DNA of 64,000 bases from Batrachochytrium dendrobatidis JAM81 (lineage: Eukaryota > Chytridiomycota > Chytridiomycetes > Rhizophydiales): contig NW_006281107.1 of NCBI RefSeq assembly GCF_000203795.2, positions 940,965 to 1,004,964 of the forward strand. The letters are read 5' to 3'. Shown in pieces: positions 22,160 through 33,598 of this stretch. The notes beneath the pieces were generated by a model. That model was not told the DNA's origin. It worked only from the letters and a program-made list of their open reading frames with translations, and ran no database searches. Both the position numbers and the translations under genes were made by a program. Each line of letters begins with the position of its first letter. Within the stretch, counting starts at the first letter, position 1.

Positions 22160-24709
22160 ATATTGAACTGTCTTATAATGTGCAAGAAAATCATAAAATG
22201 GTCGTTTGAGATTGAATTCATGATTCTGACAAATATATATTATGAAAGCAAATATTGTATTATCGGTTTTGGTAGTAGGAATTTGTATGACTTGTAACTA
22301 ACCATTTTTTGGTGTTGGTTAGTCTTGTATACTTTGATTTCTATTTGGCTGTATAATTTAAAAAATGTTTATTACACAAACGGGCAACACAGTTTAAGCA
22401 ACCGTGACGTATACTTGATCAATCTGATTATGGTACAATCTTTATAATAACCAATTTCACTGTCAATCCATCAACTGTTTACAGCCGAGGATTCGGGAAT
22501 GAGACTATGCAAAACAATTATTTCCTGTTGTTTCGAGTTGATCACCAATGTTTTACACTAGCAGTATTTGACAGGTGACAGTTTCCATTCGTGCAGCAAA
22601 ATGCCGTGTAGATATAGAGTAGATTCGCGAGACTGCTCAAGCAAGTAGGTGTGCTGATGTGTCAAATAAGGATTAATGGATACATCAGTATCTGCACACA
22701 CAAACACTTTGATCCAACAGACGAGTAAACTTGCAATATTTTGAAACAAGATATACGGACCATATCATCATTTGTGAAAAACGGTGGATATTTTTAATAC
22801 AACCGACCGAGTTGATCCACAACCCTTTATATTATCCAATGAGCAACCCTATTGAAATGGTTGTTTATTTTCAAGCATATGACAAAATTGGCATAGCCTA
22901 GAACGTAACGACAGATCCAAGGTTTGATTCAACGTTCAAGAATGAATCGTCCATCTTACCCATTTTTGCCAAGCAGCAGTAGGGTAAAAACGCATGCGTA
23001 AACGCAAAGTAGATACGTCAACAGCACCAGTAGTGTGCTTTCTGTCCCTTCCGCTTACCACCAACCCGATCGTGCAAACTCGCATGGTTGAGCGAATTTT
23101 ACACAGGTGCAGCCCATCTGATGGATGGATGGAGGAAAGGGTGGACATGTCCACTCATCCATTATTTTCCGCCCATATTGATACTCAACTCCAGCTGTAA
23201 CAAAAACCTAAAAGGACTACATGGCCGATAACCCTCAATCTGGCGCGTTGCAACCCTTGATGCTGCTGTCGAGCAATTTATTATTTTACCATTCATATCC
23301 ACACCCAATCCACTCAAATCACATCATTACTTTACTGATAACCCATTTGTGGATTGACTCGAGTGGGATTTGAATGTAAGTTTTGCAAAATATATTGAAT
23401 CTATTTGATCCGTGTATGGTATGGTGCTTTATCTGTTTTCTTCACGCACACGTCCTACTGTCAACTCTGTATTTTGACGAGTTTGTGTTGTATCTTTGGT
23501 CGTATTCATGCAAAATGAAATATTAATTAAGGGTACTAGAGTATACAGTAAACATCCAGTCTTATGACATGATGGATGCTACTTTCCATTCTATTTATTG
23601 GCCAATAGTGTGTTCTGTTGACTCCTCGGCGAATCTTGTTGTTCTTTCTCCTTTATGCTTATTTCTGTATAAAAATTGAACATGTGTTGACAGTTCCAGT
23701 CAATCTCACACTTGTTCAATCTCCAACTCTTTTCCCTGATAAACCAAATGGTGTGATTGGTATGCAAACAACAGTTGCATTTTTGATATATGCAACCTTT
23801 GTTTTCTTGGATGAGGCGCGAACGTATCTGATAGTTTAGAATATAACATCAGAATAGTTGAGCCCAATATATGGATTGAAATGGATGAACCCAAGTTTAA
23901 ACTTGGCAATTGTACAATGTATGGTTGTTTTGTTGGAAAAGAAACGGATTATTTCAGTTCAAATCTATAGTTTGATTGTGTGTGCATCATATGATGGTCG
24001 CTGTGTCTGGAAGGGGAATTGAGAATGTCTATTGAAGAAGCAATGCAGTCAATCTGTAGTAGGAAAACGCAGTGAATATTTAATCATTGTTTATTACAAA
24101 GCAAAGCAGAGGCAGTCCCTGCAAAATACGAAAGTGTTCCATTTTACGTGAATACGACTAAATGGAACTATGCATTTAGATTTCTGGTGATTGCATTTAT
24201 ATTAGCTTATAATTATAATCAATTAAACACTTGACCAGGGACTAAAGCAAGTTGGACAAAACTCTACAATCAGGTCATTTTTATTATATTGTATCTATGC
24301 TTTGGCTCAAACATACTCCAATGTGTGATTCATAGAAAGACAATCAACTATAGCTGCTTAATCCTACCACCATGCAAATTGAATCACATCCCATTTAATG
24401 CCAAATATACATGTGTAACTACTGTAAACTCTTGTGAAATTGAGTTTCTACACTCGACTGATTTATTTTATATCCCATCTAACCCTGTTTTCCATCCGCT
24501 GTTGATTTAGAATTTGAAATTGCCTTGATTTATACCCTTCGAGAAGCGCGCATCTTGAAATCATTGGCAGCATTTACAACTACAGATACATTTTAAACAC
24601 CAGATAAAAGTACTACCTCACTACCAAGTGTGGACGCTACACAAGACACATTACTAAAGATCAAGCTTCGAGTTAGACCTGTTGGAATATAATTTAGTTG
24701 TGCAGTTCA
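22160..24709. other. Gene-poor 2.5-kb region
   Basis: This is the longest stretch without a convincing gene. Short open frames (for example 22994-23200 and 23618-23839) occur but lack splice partners or family resemblance. The region holds the candidate element at 23499-24158. The last ~500 bp should contain the promoter of the downstream kinase. Confidence 0.5.
23499..24158 (+). mobile_element. Candidate non-autonomous TIR element, copy 1
   Basis: The left end GTCGTATTCATGCAAAATG and the right end CATTTTACGTGAATACGAC are inverted copies of each other with two mismatches. The length is 660 bp. Just inside the left end is ATTAAGGGTACTAGA, and inside the right end TAGTAGGAAAACGCAG followed by ATATTTAATCATTG. 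Both subterminal blocks recur in the copy at 27492-28310. No transposase is encoded. Target-site duplications are not obvious. Confidence 0.55.
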
Positions 24710-27379
24710 ATGGCTGATATTCAATCATCTTCCCATTTGGGTTCTAGTGGTTTGCATCTACACGATACACGACTATTTATTCGACAACTCGATACTCTAT
24801 CCCCACAGCAAGTTGATATGAGCATTGTCGCGCAACCCTTTCAACAGCCGAGCAAAACTATCTCATCGAGTTTAGCACATCCTCGACACGATAAGATAGA
24901 TGTTCACACACATTATAAACTACCGCTACGAATGCGGTATAAAGTAGCACAGAGACAAATGATGTCAACTAAAATGGAATGTGTAGCTCAGCCTACACCA
25001 CACGCTAAACTTCCATCACCTGTATCACCAAAAAAATCAGCTTTGGTTGGCGTTGAATCTCAAAGTATGGGTGATGTTTTCCGCAATGTGTCTAGTGCAA
25101 ACCATCTAGTTAGGAAACGTAACTCTTCTGTGATGGAGAATACACATCATGCATCCATTGGTAAACGAGTGTGTCAGCAGGTGGAAAAATCAAACCAGTG
25201 CTCTCCATTGAATCGAGATGATAATAGCACAACTGACACTACTTTGTTCCCAGTCTCTTCACCTTGTACGCATACTCCAATCCACACACGACCCATACAC
25301 TCGCCTTTATATAATAATGCACATTCTACGCGACATATCCCTATAACTATGGCTACAGCGAGTAGAGTGCAGTACCATCCAAAAGACAAGGATAGAAGGG
25401 TTAACAAGGCAGGCATAGTACATGAAAACCCTATTGAGCCCCAGCACGCTTTTCCCTTATCTCCACCTCGAACTGAATCTCATGGATTAAAAAACAATCC
25501 AATACATGGTGCATGTGGATCACATTTGAATACGTTGACGTCTAAACCATGTGCTTTGTCTAATCAGGTTCGATCGGTATATCCGTCTCCATCGGTAACC
25601 CATTTTCCTACCAGTCATTTACCCAAACCCTTGGCGAGACCGGTCATTGCACCACTCACATCAAATAAACCTCCAATCCCGTGTACCCCTTTAGCCATGT
25701 CCGGTAGGTTGGATCACAGGCCTGCTATATTACCATTCAAGAAACGTCCCATTGTGTTTCCATTGCCAATAGAAACCAAACGGGTCAAACTTGTATTGAA
25801 TACCAAACAGGAAAAAACGGTCTCATCAAATGGAAACACTAGTATGACTCGACACATACCAAAATTAGTTTGCAGTACAATGATCGAACCTTGCATAGTT
25901 GATGTAAACCACCGGACAAGTCGGACAGAAAAAGCAACACGAATTAAAATTTTATGCAAGGATTTCAACGAAAGTTGTCCATTAGGTCAACATCATATCG
26001 TTGATGCCACATCATCTATCCAATTATGTCATCGTGGAGAGTGTTGTAAAAAAGCATCGATTGCATTAAAAACGAGTCTGTCTACTATGGAGAATCCAAT
26101 ACTTGAACCCGATTGCGCTGTTCGCGCCATCAAGATGGTTGAATGGGCCGTGCTAAACAATGAATGGTTGGTATCCAATTATCATCTAAAGGCCATTCTT
26201 GGATACGGCGGATGTGGTGTGGTGGTCAGTGGGTATGATTTCAATTCCAACAAACAGGTAACACTTTGGTGGATTGAAAAATTTGAATAGGTTTATAGTG
26301 CACTTGATTTATTTTGAAATATTGTGATGGTAGGTTGCGATTAAAATTATTTATCGTCATGATAGTCTTGTGTATACAACGGATGGAGTACCTATGGAGA
26401 TTGGAATTCACCGAGCATTATCACACGAAAATATTGTATCAAGTATTGCACATACGTCAGACTCTCGAGCATTTTATCTTGTGATGGAGAAATATGGAGA
26501 GCCTTGGGAAACCTCGACAGAACTACGTACTATTAAATTACGATATGATTTATCACCCGGGACATTTCAAACCAGTATTTCTCCTGTAGTGGATCACACA
26601 CAGTATCGGAATTGTATACAGTATCGGCCACGTCCGTCGATGCTGGGAGCATACAAATTGAAACAACGCCAAGCCAATACCAAACATCTATACAGGAGAC
26701 CCAAGCGTGTTCAACTTCAAAACGGATCAGGATCCTCATTAGCAGATTACATATCTACCCATCCCAACATTTCAGAAACAACCATGCGAGATATTTTTAC
26801 TGGAATTGTTAAAGGTGTTCAGTACCTTCATAAATCCAACATTATTCATGGTGATATCAAAGAAGAAAACGTGCTGGTTGGTATAGATTCTACATGCATG
26901 ACACACCAAGCACGATTGTGTGATTTTGGACATAGTTATATTGCTATTAAATCAAGCCCTAGCATGCACATGTATGGCACCAAAGTATTTTGTCCTCCAG
27001 AACTGGTGGGTAATTTTATTGCACGGACCAATGGTAAACAAACGTATCCTACACGAGTAGATGGGTTTGCACAGGATGTATGGGCATTGGGATTAGTCTT
27101 ATATGCAATGGTGTATGGAGCGATTCCAGATGAAACAAGAGGATTATTGGATGAAACCCTTGATCTTTTAAAGAATGATTATCTGCCTGCTGAATTTGAC
27201 AAGACAGTTTCTGAAGGTACGGTTTATAATTGATGTTGTGTTGCATGGATGCATTGAATCTGACCGACTTTCTATCATGTCTAGATTGCTTGGATTTGAT
27301 AAAAAGGATGCTAATGATTGATCCATCCAAGCGAATAACAGTTAATGAGATTTTATGTTGTCCATGGATATTAGGCTAA
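24710..27379 (+). CDS. Protein kinase, CAMK/PAS-kinase-like, with long disordered N-terminus
   Basis: Three exons (24710-26257, 26334-27216, 27285-27379) give 841 residues. Residues 1-480 are low complexity (Ser/Thr/His/Pro-rich), without a recognisable PAS domain. The kinase domain spans about 485 to the end. It has a glycine loop LGYGGCGVV, the ATP lysine in VAIKIIY, the catalytic loop HGDIKEENVL, the metal motif CDFGHS, an activation segment GTKVFCPPEL and DVWALGLVLYAMVYG, ending DPSKRITVNEILCCPW. The Arg of the usual HRD is Gly here. There is an insert of about 90 residues between the hinge (LVMEKYG) and the helix that starts LADYI. The order and the HGDIK..N form resemble PAS-kinase relatives of fungi. 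Activity is likely, since Lys, Asp and Asp are kept, but substrates are unknown. Confidence 0.82.
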
Positions 27380-28666
27380 ACGTGCAGAATAAAATAATTG
27401 ATGTATCAAATTAGAGTTGGCAATCAAGAGTATAAGCCATCCAACGTGATGGGGACTATCCAAACAGTTTGTATTTGTATGATTTAAAACCCTATTCATG
27501 TAAAATGGAACACTAAATAAGGGTACCAAACACATAATAAACGGCAAGTTGGCATTTGGTACCGATTAACTGGACAACATTGTATCCTTTTAAATTGTCG
27601 TTTAAAAACAGTTTTTAGTATATCATTTAAGCATGTTCTTTTACGTATAAATCTCTACTTTTATGTAAAGACTTTGTATATTGTCATGAAATTATTGATG
27701 GTCCGAGAGTTTCTTGCAGTCAACATTTGGACAGCGAGATGTTGCGAGTACACTTGTGGATCTTTACCCAACGCAAGTGTCTTGATCAACAATATCAATG
27801 ATCTTGAAAACAATAGTATGTACAAAACCCAACATTTGTGAGTGACAGATTATCATAGGGAAATGTGTCTAGGCTTTTATTGGCAATATTCAAATTCAAT
27901 ATCTGGATTGCAATGAGTGAATCTGATGATCGTGCAATATATGGTTATGCAAGTAAAAGTGCAATATTTAAACAGATCAAAATTATGGTTTGTAATCATA
28001 CGATGGTTGGTGTGCTGGAGACTGATCAAGAAAGTTGTCGAGACTAAACAACGCTATACAACATTTCCAAACACGCATATTATTCTAAACAATCCATTTC
28101 ACAAAACTGTCTGATTAGACATGATTTACCAACCATTCAACGGGCAGATATTGATCATTTTTGAATTCTACAAAAGCGACTCGAGTATAATGGGGTTTTC
28201 GAGTAATTGCAAAGAATTGAGTGTACTAAAAGTCAATTCCTAGTAGGAAACAAGCAATATTTAACCATTGTATATTTCCAATAATGTATTCCATTCTACG
28301 TGAATATGACAATAAAATGATAGCATGTCTGATAGGAGAGCAAACACATTTGAAGGACGGAAGTGTTGACAATCCATTCAGTGTTAAATTGAATGCTTGT
28401 GCATTTAAAGACATCACATATATAAACCAATAAAATCGAAATCGAGGAAAAAGCATTGTTATTCGGCGAATGTTTCTTTGCAAAAAGCGAAAGCCAGGAA
28501 TAGAGTAGGAGAAAAAACTTGCACATTCGACAACATTGATCGAAAGGGAACAGTGATAGAAAGGAAAGTTGATCGATAAAAAGAATAGTGAAGAACGGAG
28601 AAAGTGAAACTATCGGTTGTGACAAGTCTTGACGGTGATACATCCCAAATTTCGATTGATTCTGTA
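27380..28666. other. Convergent intergenic region holding an element
   Basis: This 1.29-kb gap separates the convergent kinase and 14-3-3 genes. Most of it is the candidate TIR element at 27492-28310. The rest holds AT-rich 3' ends. No gene is supported. Confidence 0.5.
27492..28310 (+). mobile_element. Candidate non-autonomous TIR element, copy 2
   Basis: The left end CTATTCATGTAAAATGGAAC is inverted relative to the right end TTCCATTCTACGTGAATATG. The length is about 819 bp. Subterminal blocks AAATAAGGGTACCA (left) and TAGTAGGAAACAAGCA plus ATATTTAACCATTG (right) match copy 1, while the interiors differ. It lies in the intergenic space between convergent genes, has no coding capacity, and its exact ends are uncertain by a few bases. 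Confidence 0.55.
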
Positions 28667-30136
28667 TTACTTGGCTTCGGTGGGTTGTTCTTCAGCCTTG
28701 GCTTCTTCTCCCTTTTCACCTGCTAATAAGATATAAAGTTAGTAGTGATAGAGGAGGAGATCAGGATGAAATAAACTTACAGTCCTGAAGATCCGAGGTC
28801 CAAAGTGTGAGGTTGTCGCGAAGAAGCTGCATAATAAGAGTGGAATCCTTGTATGACTCTTCGGAGAGAGTATCAAGTTCTGCAATAGCATCATCGAATG
28901 CCTGCTTTGCCAAATGACAAGCACGGTCGGGGGAGTTCAAGATCTCGTAGTAGAACACAGAGAAGTTGAGAGCGAGACCAAGACGAATAGGGTGAGTGGG
29001 AGCCAGCTCAGTCTGGGCAATGTCTGTGGCAGCCTTGTATGCATCATGAGCAAAGCCGGCAGCATCCTTCCGTTTGTCGCCTGTGGCAAATTCGGCAAGA
29101 TAACGATGGTAGTCGCCCTTCATCTTGTAGTAGAAGACCTTGGATTCGCCAGCCTCGGCAGCAGGGATAAGATGCTGGTCAAGAACGTTGAGGATGTCAG
29201 TGCAGACATCGGAGAGCTCAGCCTCGACCTTGTAGCGATAGTCGAGGATTTTTTTTACTTGTGCTTCGTTGCCTTTGGACTCCTCCTTTTGTTCAATGGA
29301 GGAAACAATGCGCCACGAAGCACGACGAGCACCAATAACGTTTTTGTATGCAACGGAGAGTAGATTACGCTCCTCGACGGTTAATTCAAGACCAAGTTTA
29401 GCCACTTCCTTCATAAAAGAAACCATTTCGTCATATCTTTCAGCCTGCTCAGCGAGCTTGGCCATGTAAACCTGGTCTTCACGAGATCCTAGAACAAAAC
29501 AAGAGAAAGAGAGAGCAAGATAGACAGTGGGTTAGAGGCAATAGCAAGTACAAGACAAAGCAATGCAGTGGCAAACCACGGTTCAGATACAGTAGGAAAG
29601 GCAGAGCGGCACAGAAACCAAAAGAGGATTTGAAGCCAGTTGATTCAGATGATTCAGACCAAAGGAGAGACAAGTAGAATAGGAGTGAAGAGACAAGGAC
29701 ATGCGACGCAGACAACAAAACCAAAGCAACAGGGAGTAGAAAGAAAACCAGAGATGAGAGGGAAAGAAATGAGATGAAGAGTAGCGGGTAAACAAGAAGA
29801 TGCAGTTGTAGAGTTGAGGCAGTTGTAAGTCGAGACCCAGTTGTAAAGTCGAGACCAAGACAAGAACAAGAGCAAGACAAGAGCAAGACCAAGACAAGAG
29901 CAAGACCAAGTCATGAGCAAGACAAGAGAGTTGAAAGCACACTAGTTTGTAGTGCAGACAAGTCGTACTACGAGCCAATACAACCCTTGTTAAGGATGAT
30001 CTCGAGTATTGTTGGTAAGAGTCAAACGACTATAGAACAAGGGGAATGAACAGGACAGTGACAATAGGAAACAGTACTACAGTATACAGTATATAGTACA
30101 GTTGGTTGGCAGGATGGACTCACCCTTGTCAGACAT
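28667..30136 (-). CDS. 14-3-3 protein
   Basis: 14-3-3 dimers bind phosphoserine/threonine motifs in client proteins and act throughout the cytoplasm and nucleus. Three exons, 30124-30136 (13 nt), 28781-29488 and 28667-28722, join to 258 residues, the usual length. Family landmarks are [40 protein letters not shown] (with the binding Arg), the phosphopeptide-pocket [52 protein letters not shown] and [12 protein letters not shown]. The acidic tail ([17 protein letters not shown]) is in its own exon. The first coding exon is just MSDKG, followed by a 635-bp intron, far longer than the typical 60-100 bp here. It is divergent from the septin gene, which starts 287 bp away. Confidence 0.96.
29845..29936. 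repeat. Purine-rich tandem repeat in 14-3-3 intron 1
   Basis: Units of the form ACAAGAGCAAGACCA are repeated several times with small changes, inside a broader purine-rich stretch (29490-29940) on the plus strand. In the transcribed strand this is a pyrimidine-rich tract within the intron. It explains the long but meaningless Leu/Ser/Cys-rich open frames on the minus strand here. Confidence 0.75.
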
Positions 30137-30423
30137 ATTCAAACAGTTTGTTGTTGGAAGAAGAAGGAAAGTCGAGAAGAAACAAACAAAGGCGCGATTC
30201 ACCAAGAAACCCTCCGCATCGAAAGACTTGGAATGAGCTCAACAGCAGTAGTGAACCAGACAAACGGTTTCTTTCACTTTATCAAACTCTTGTTTTACTC
30301 ACTTCTTACTCTCACTCTTGCTCTCGCTCTCATCTCGTCTCGTTTCGTTTCGAGCTTCCCTGCAATTTTCATTCTTTTACTCCACGTGTCGTTCTTGGCT
30401 TTCTTCTTTACTTTCTCCATCAA
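30137..30423. promoter_or_regulatory. Shared promoter of 14-3-3 and septin
   Basis: A 287-bp interval lies between divergent start codons. The septin-proximal half is CT-rich (TCTTACTCTCACTCTTGCTC region, 30300-30360), as is common upstream of fungal housekeeping starts. Both 5' UTRs must lie here. Confidence 0.55.
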
Positions 30424-32670
30424 ATGCCTACTTCCGTTGTTCCTAGCCTCATCGGTATTGCCAACTTGGCTAATCAACGTCATAAAATTGTATCTAGAAA
30501 GGGTACAAACTTTACTCTTATGGTCGTTGGTATGAATTCCCTTTTTATATCATTGACTTGCTTCGCTTGATTACTGCACACGCCACTTTTTGTTCATTGC
30601 TGCATTCATTCTACTATTCACTGTCGTATTCACGTAAATGGTCCTCTTCATGGACTGCCTCTGTTGACTTTTGAAATACACAATGCTTGACTATTCCAAT
30701 TCAACTCTAGTAGGCACTCTCAACTCTTCTTACCAACACTCTGTTCATTCAAATCAAACTATGGTTTGAACTGTTGTCTTGTCATTTTACTTGCATTGTA
30801 CGATCATCAAGTTCCAAACTGGATTCATTGTCATCCTGATATTCGATTCAACTAGTGTCAATTCCATTCAACAAACTCTTGTAGTCTAATATCAGATACG
30901 CTCGCGCTCTAGTTCAAGAGTACAGTTTTTGGAATACAACTGTCATGTTAATCATCCAATGTTGTATAGGAATATTGGAGATTAAGCAGGTGTGGCATGG
31001 ACTAAAGCTGTCATCAAGCACTTGTTCAGTTTACAAGAGTATCAACTCATAGACTTTTAAAAAAGTCAATATTGTTCATTGAATTGGGCGAGAATTGGCT
31101 CTTATCATTCCATGAGACTGTTTATTCAACACTCTTTCATGTTCTACTTTACGTAAATACAACTGCAATTCTGCACTGTTGCAATGATTTATTCAATCTC
31201 TTATCCAATCTTTTCATCAAATACTTGATGTTTACCTTGTTATTGTAGTGGACGCCTCATTTACAAAAGCCACATTTTACTCACATCTATTTACTCCCTT
31301 TAGGCGAGTCTGGTCTTGGAAAAACTACCTTTGTCAACACACTATTCTCTACTATTCTCAAGGAGCAACGCCCTTTACATGAACGTCATTCTCATCAGCT
31401 AGACCGCACCATCTCCATTGATGTTGTTCGTGCTGGTATGTCAATACTATTGTCATGAATACTATTCATCCCATCTCATCTTTATTTTCAACTCATCAGA
31501 TGTCGAAGAAAAAGGCTTTAATGTCCGCTTAACTGTGGTCGATACTCCTGGATTTGGCGACTACATGAACAATCAAGACTGTTGGGTCCCCATCATTGAT
31601 TTTCTCGATGATCAGCATCACAACTACATGAAATCTGAATCCTCTGGTGCTCGCAAGGGAATCGCTGATGTCCGTGTTCATGCTTGTCTGTACTTTGTTC
31701 AGCCTAGTGGTCACACTCTCAAACCACTAGATATCGAAGTCATGAAACACTTGGGAAGCAGAGTCAATCTAATCCCTGTCGTTGCCAAGGCTGACACTCT
31801 CACTCCAAAGGATCTTGCATTGTTCAAGGAGAGAGTAGGTATTCTTTTGGCTCAATCCTCTTTATCTTGTCAACTAATCATCATGGCTCAACTCCACTAT
31901 AGATTCGCGATTGTCTCCGAATTCACAACATCAACTACTATCGTCCTATTGTTGACGAGGATGATGACGAGGCTGCTTTTGCTACCCAAAGCATCATCTC
32001 AGCTATGCCCTTCTCTGTCATTGCAAGCGAAAAGGAAGTCATGGTGAATGGGCTATCTGTTCGCGGTCGTGAATACCTCTGGGGTATTGCTGAAGGTACT
32101 CATTAACCCTGTTCAATACTTTTTATTTGGTTTACTAAATCCCATTTTTATATAGTTGAAAACGAAAATCACTGTGATTTCAAAAAGCTTCGCAATCTGC
32201 TCATTAGGTAACATCCCATCACCTATTTTTGTCATACTCTGTCTAACCACCTGCATTTGGATTGTCTGGAATAGAACACACATGCATGATCTGATTACTT
32301 CCACAGAAGAAGACCATTACGAGTCGTTCCGCTCAACCAAGTTGACTACTATGGGCAGATCGGATGACGACCCTGTCGCACATGCCAAAAAAACTCTGGC
32401 AATTAAAATGAAGGAAGACGAAGAAGCTTTGCGCAAAAGGTTTACTGAACAAGTCCGTATGGAAGAAAGCCGCTTTAGACAATGGGAGCAAAAGGTATTC
32501 AACGTGTATATCCTCATTGATTTAACCAAATCTAACCTGTTGGTACATATTAGCTGATTTCCGAGCGTGATCGTCTGAACAAAGATCTGGAAGAACATCA
32601 TAAACTTGTCAAGGATCTTGAACATGAGTACGAGGAGGCACAAATCAAAGCACGATCTGGTCCTCGCTAG
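30424..32670 (+). CDS. Septin (GTP-binding cytoskeletal protein)
   Basis: Septins form hetero-oligomeric filaments at membranes and, in fungi, at septa and growth sites. Seven exons (30424-30529, 31304-31435, 31500-31834, 31903-32095, 32156-32207, 32275-32494, 32554-32670) join in frame to 384 residues. The G1 loop GESGLGKTTFVNTL is split by intron 1. G3 is DTPGFGDYMNN and G4 is VAKADTLTP. The septin unique element appears as VNGLSVRGREYLWGIAEVEN, then HCDFKKLRNLLI and THMHDLI. A C-terminal coiled coil follows (KMKEDEEALRKRFTEQVRME to DLEEHHKLVKDLEHEYEEA). Which yeast septin it matches best (Cdc3/10/11/12) I cannot settle. Intron 1 is 774 bp and contains the candidate element and one arm of the large inverted repeat. 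Confidence 0.94.
30621..31165 (+). mobile_element. Candidate TIR element, copy 3, inside septin intron 1
   Basis: The left end CTGTCGTATTCACGTAAATG is inverted relative to the right end TTTACGTAAATACAACTG. The length is about 545 bp and all of it lies within the septin intron (30530-31303). Its interior is the 436-bp sequence that is repeated inverted at 33599-34033. It lacks the GGGTAC subterminal block of copies 1 and 2, so it is either a divergent subfamily or a chance likeness of ends. Confidence 0.45.
30668..31103 (+). repeat. Left arm of a 436-bp inverted repeat
   Basis: From CTTTTGAAATACACAATGC to GAATTGGCTCTT this segment matches the reverse complement of 33599-34033 with about eight differences by eye (about 98% identity). 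The first ~270 bp differ at a single base and the changes cluster near the right end. Homology stops sharply at both ends. It lies within septin intron 1. Confidence 0.95.
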
Positions 32671-32991
32671 AATCCAACTTTCACCAATCTGTTGAATTTT
32701 AGAATGGACAGGTTTACTTTGACCCCATGCTTGTATTCCTATCATCTACATTTGAATTTCTCGGAATTCTTTGTATGTGATATGTGAACCAACTTTTCCA
32801 CACCCATCTTTATTGCTCTTATCGTCTAAATAAAAACCTTGCAAAATACATGATGATTGGTCAATTATAAAACATGAATCTTGAAACGGTAGCGGCATCA
32901 TTCATTTGATTTCAATTCAGTATTTGACCCAACCTATCTTGCAGCTGTATAAACGAACAAGACGACCAAGAATTCACATGAACTGCAACTA

Positions 32992-33511
32992 TTAACATCC
33001 ACCAAGCTGTTCCACCATAGCATCAATCACATCGCCTACAAAGTATAAACAAGTCAATACCAATGAATGCATTATCCAGCAATAAATACTACAAGAGTTA
33101 CCATCGTCCATATCAAGCTAATATAATTTAAAAGTTAGTGACTGTACTATTCAAGCATAGATGCCAAAAGAATGTTACCTGATCAGGAGTTGCATGTTCT
33201 TCAACTCGATTGCCATCATACATGAAGCGAATAGTACCACGCTGTTTCCCCTGTCTCTCACAGTAAGCATTCATGAGCTTCAACAGCGGGGTAGATCGCT
33301 TAATCTTAAAAAACACTTCGCCTTGATCCTAATAAACCAAGAGTTAATGGTCGAATTGAACGATATTTGAATCATGAATCCCAACCTGACAAGTTACTGA
33401 ACAAAAAGGTCAACTTACTGGTGCCATAACCTTGACATTGATATGCTGGTCAGTGGGTGCAGCTGCCTTTTTGTCCTCTGGGACATCACTAGCTGAACCA
33501 CCTGCAGTCAT
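32992..33511 (-). CDS. SMT3: SUMO (ubiquitin-like modifier)
   Basis: SUMO is conjugated to lysines of nuclear and other proteins. Four exons (33419-33511, 33179-33328, 33102-33117, 32992-33035) give 100 residues. After a flexible N-terminus (MTAGGSASDVPEDKKAAAPT) comes the beta-grasp fold: HINVKVMAPDQGEVFFKIKR, TPLLKLMNAYCERQGK, TIRFMYDGNRVEEHATPDQ, LDMDDGDVIDAMVEQLGG. The mature C-terminal GG is followed by a single Cys, so a SUMO protease needs to remove only one residue. Exon 3 is a 16-nt micro-exon encoding LDMDD. The neighbouring inverted-repeat arm ends 88 bp upstream of the start codon, so it may overlap the promoter. Confidence 0.96.
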
Positions 33512-33598
33512 TGTTACAAGTTGTCTTGGTAAAATTGGATTGCAAAATTAGTCCAAATTATAGTCTTGCAATTCTTATTCTGTTTGAGTTTCTGAATC

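Noticed and set aside
22994..23200. Overlapping small open frames on both strands
   Set aside because: No splice partner, no family likeness; the same sequence is open on both strands by chance.
29479..29978. Leu/Ser/Cys-rich open frames on the minus strand
   Set aside because: They read through the pyrimidine-rich intron of 14-3-3; splice sites and protein continuity place this in an intron.
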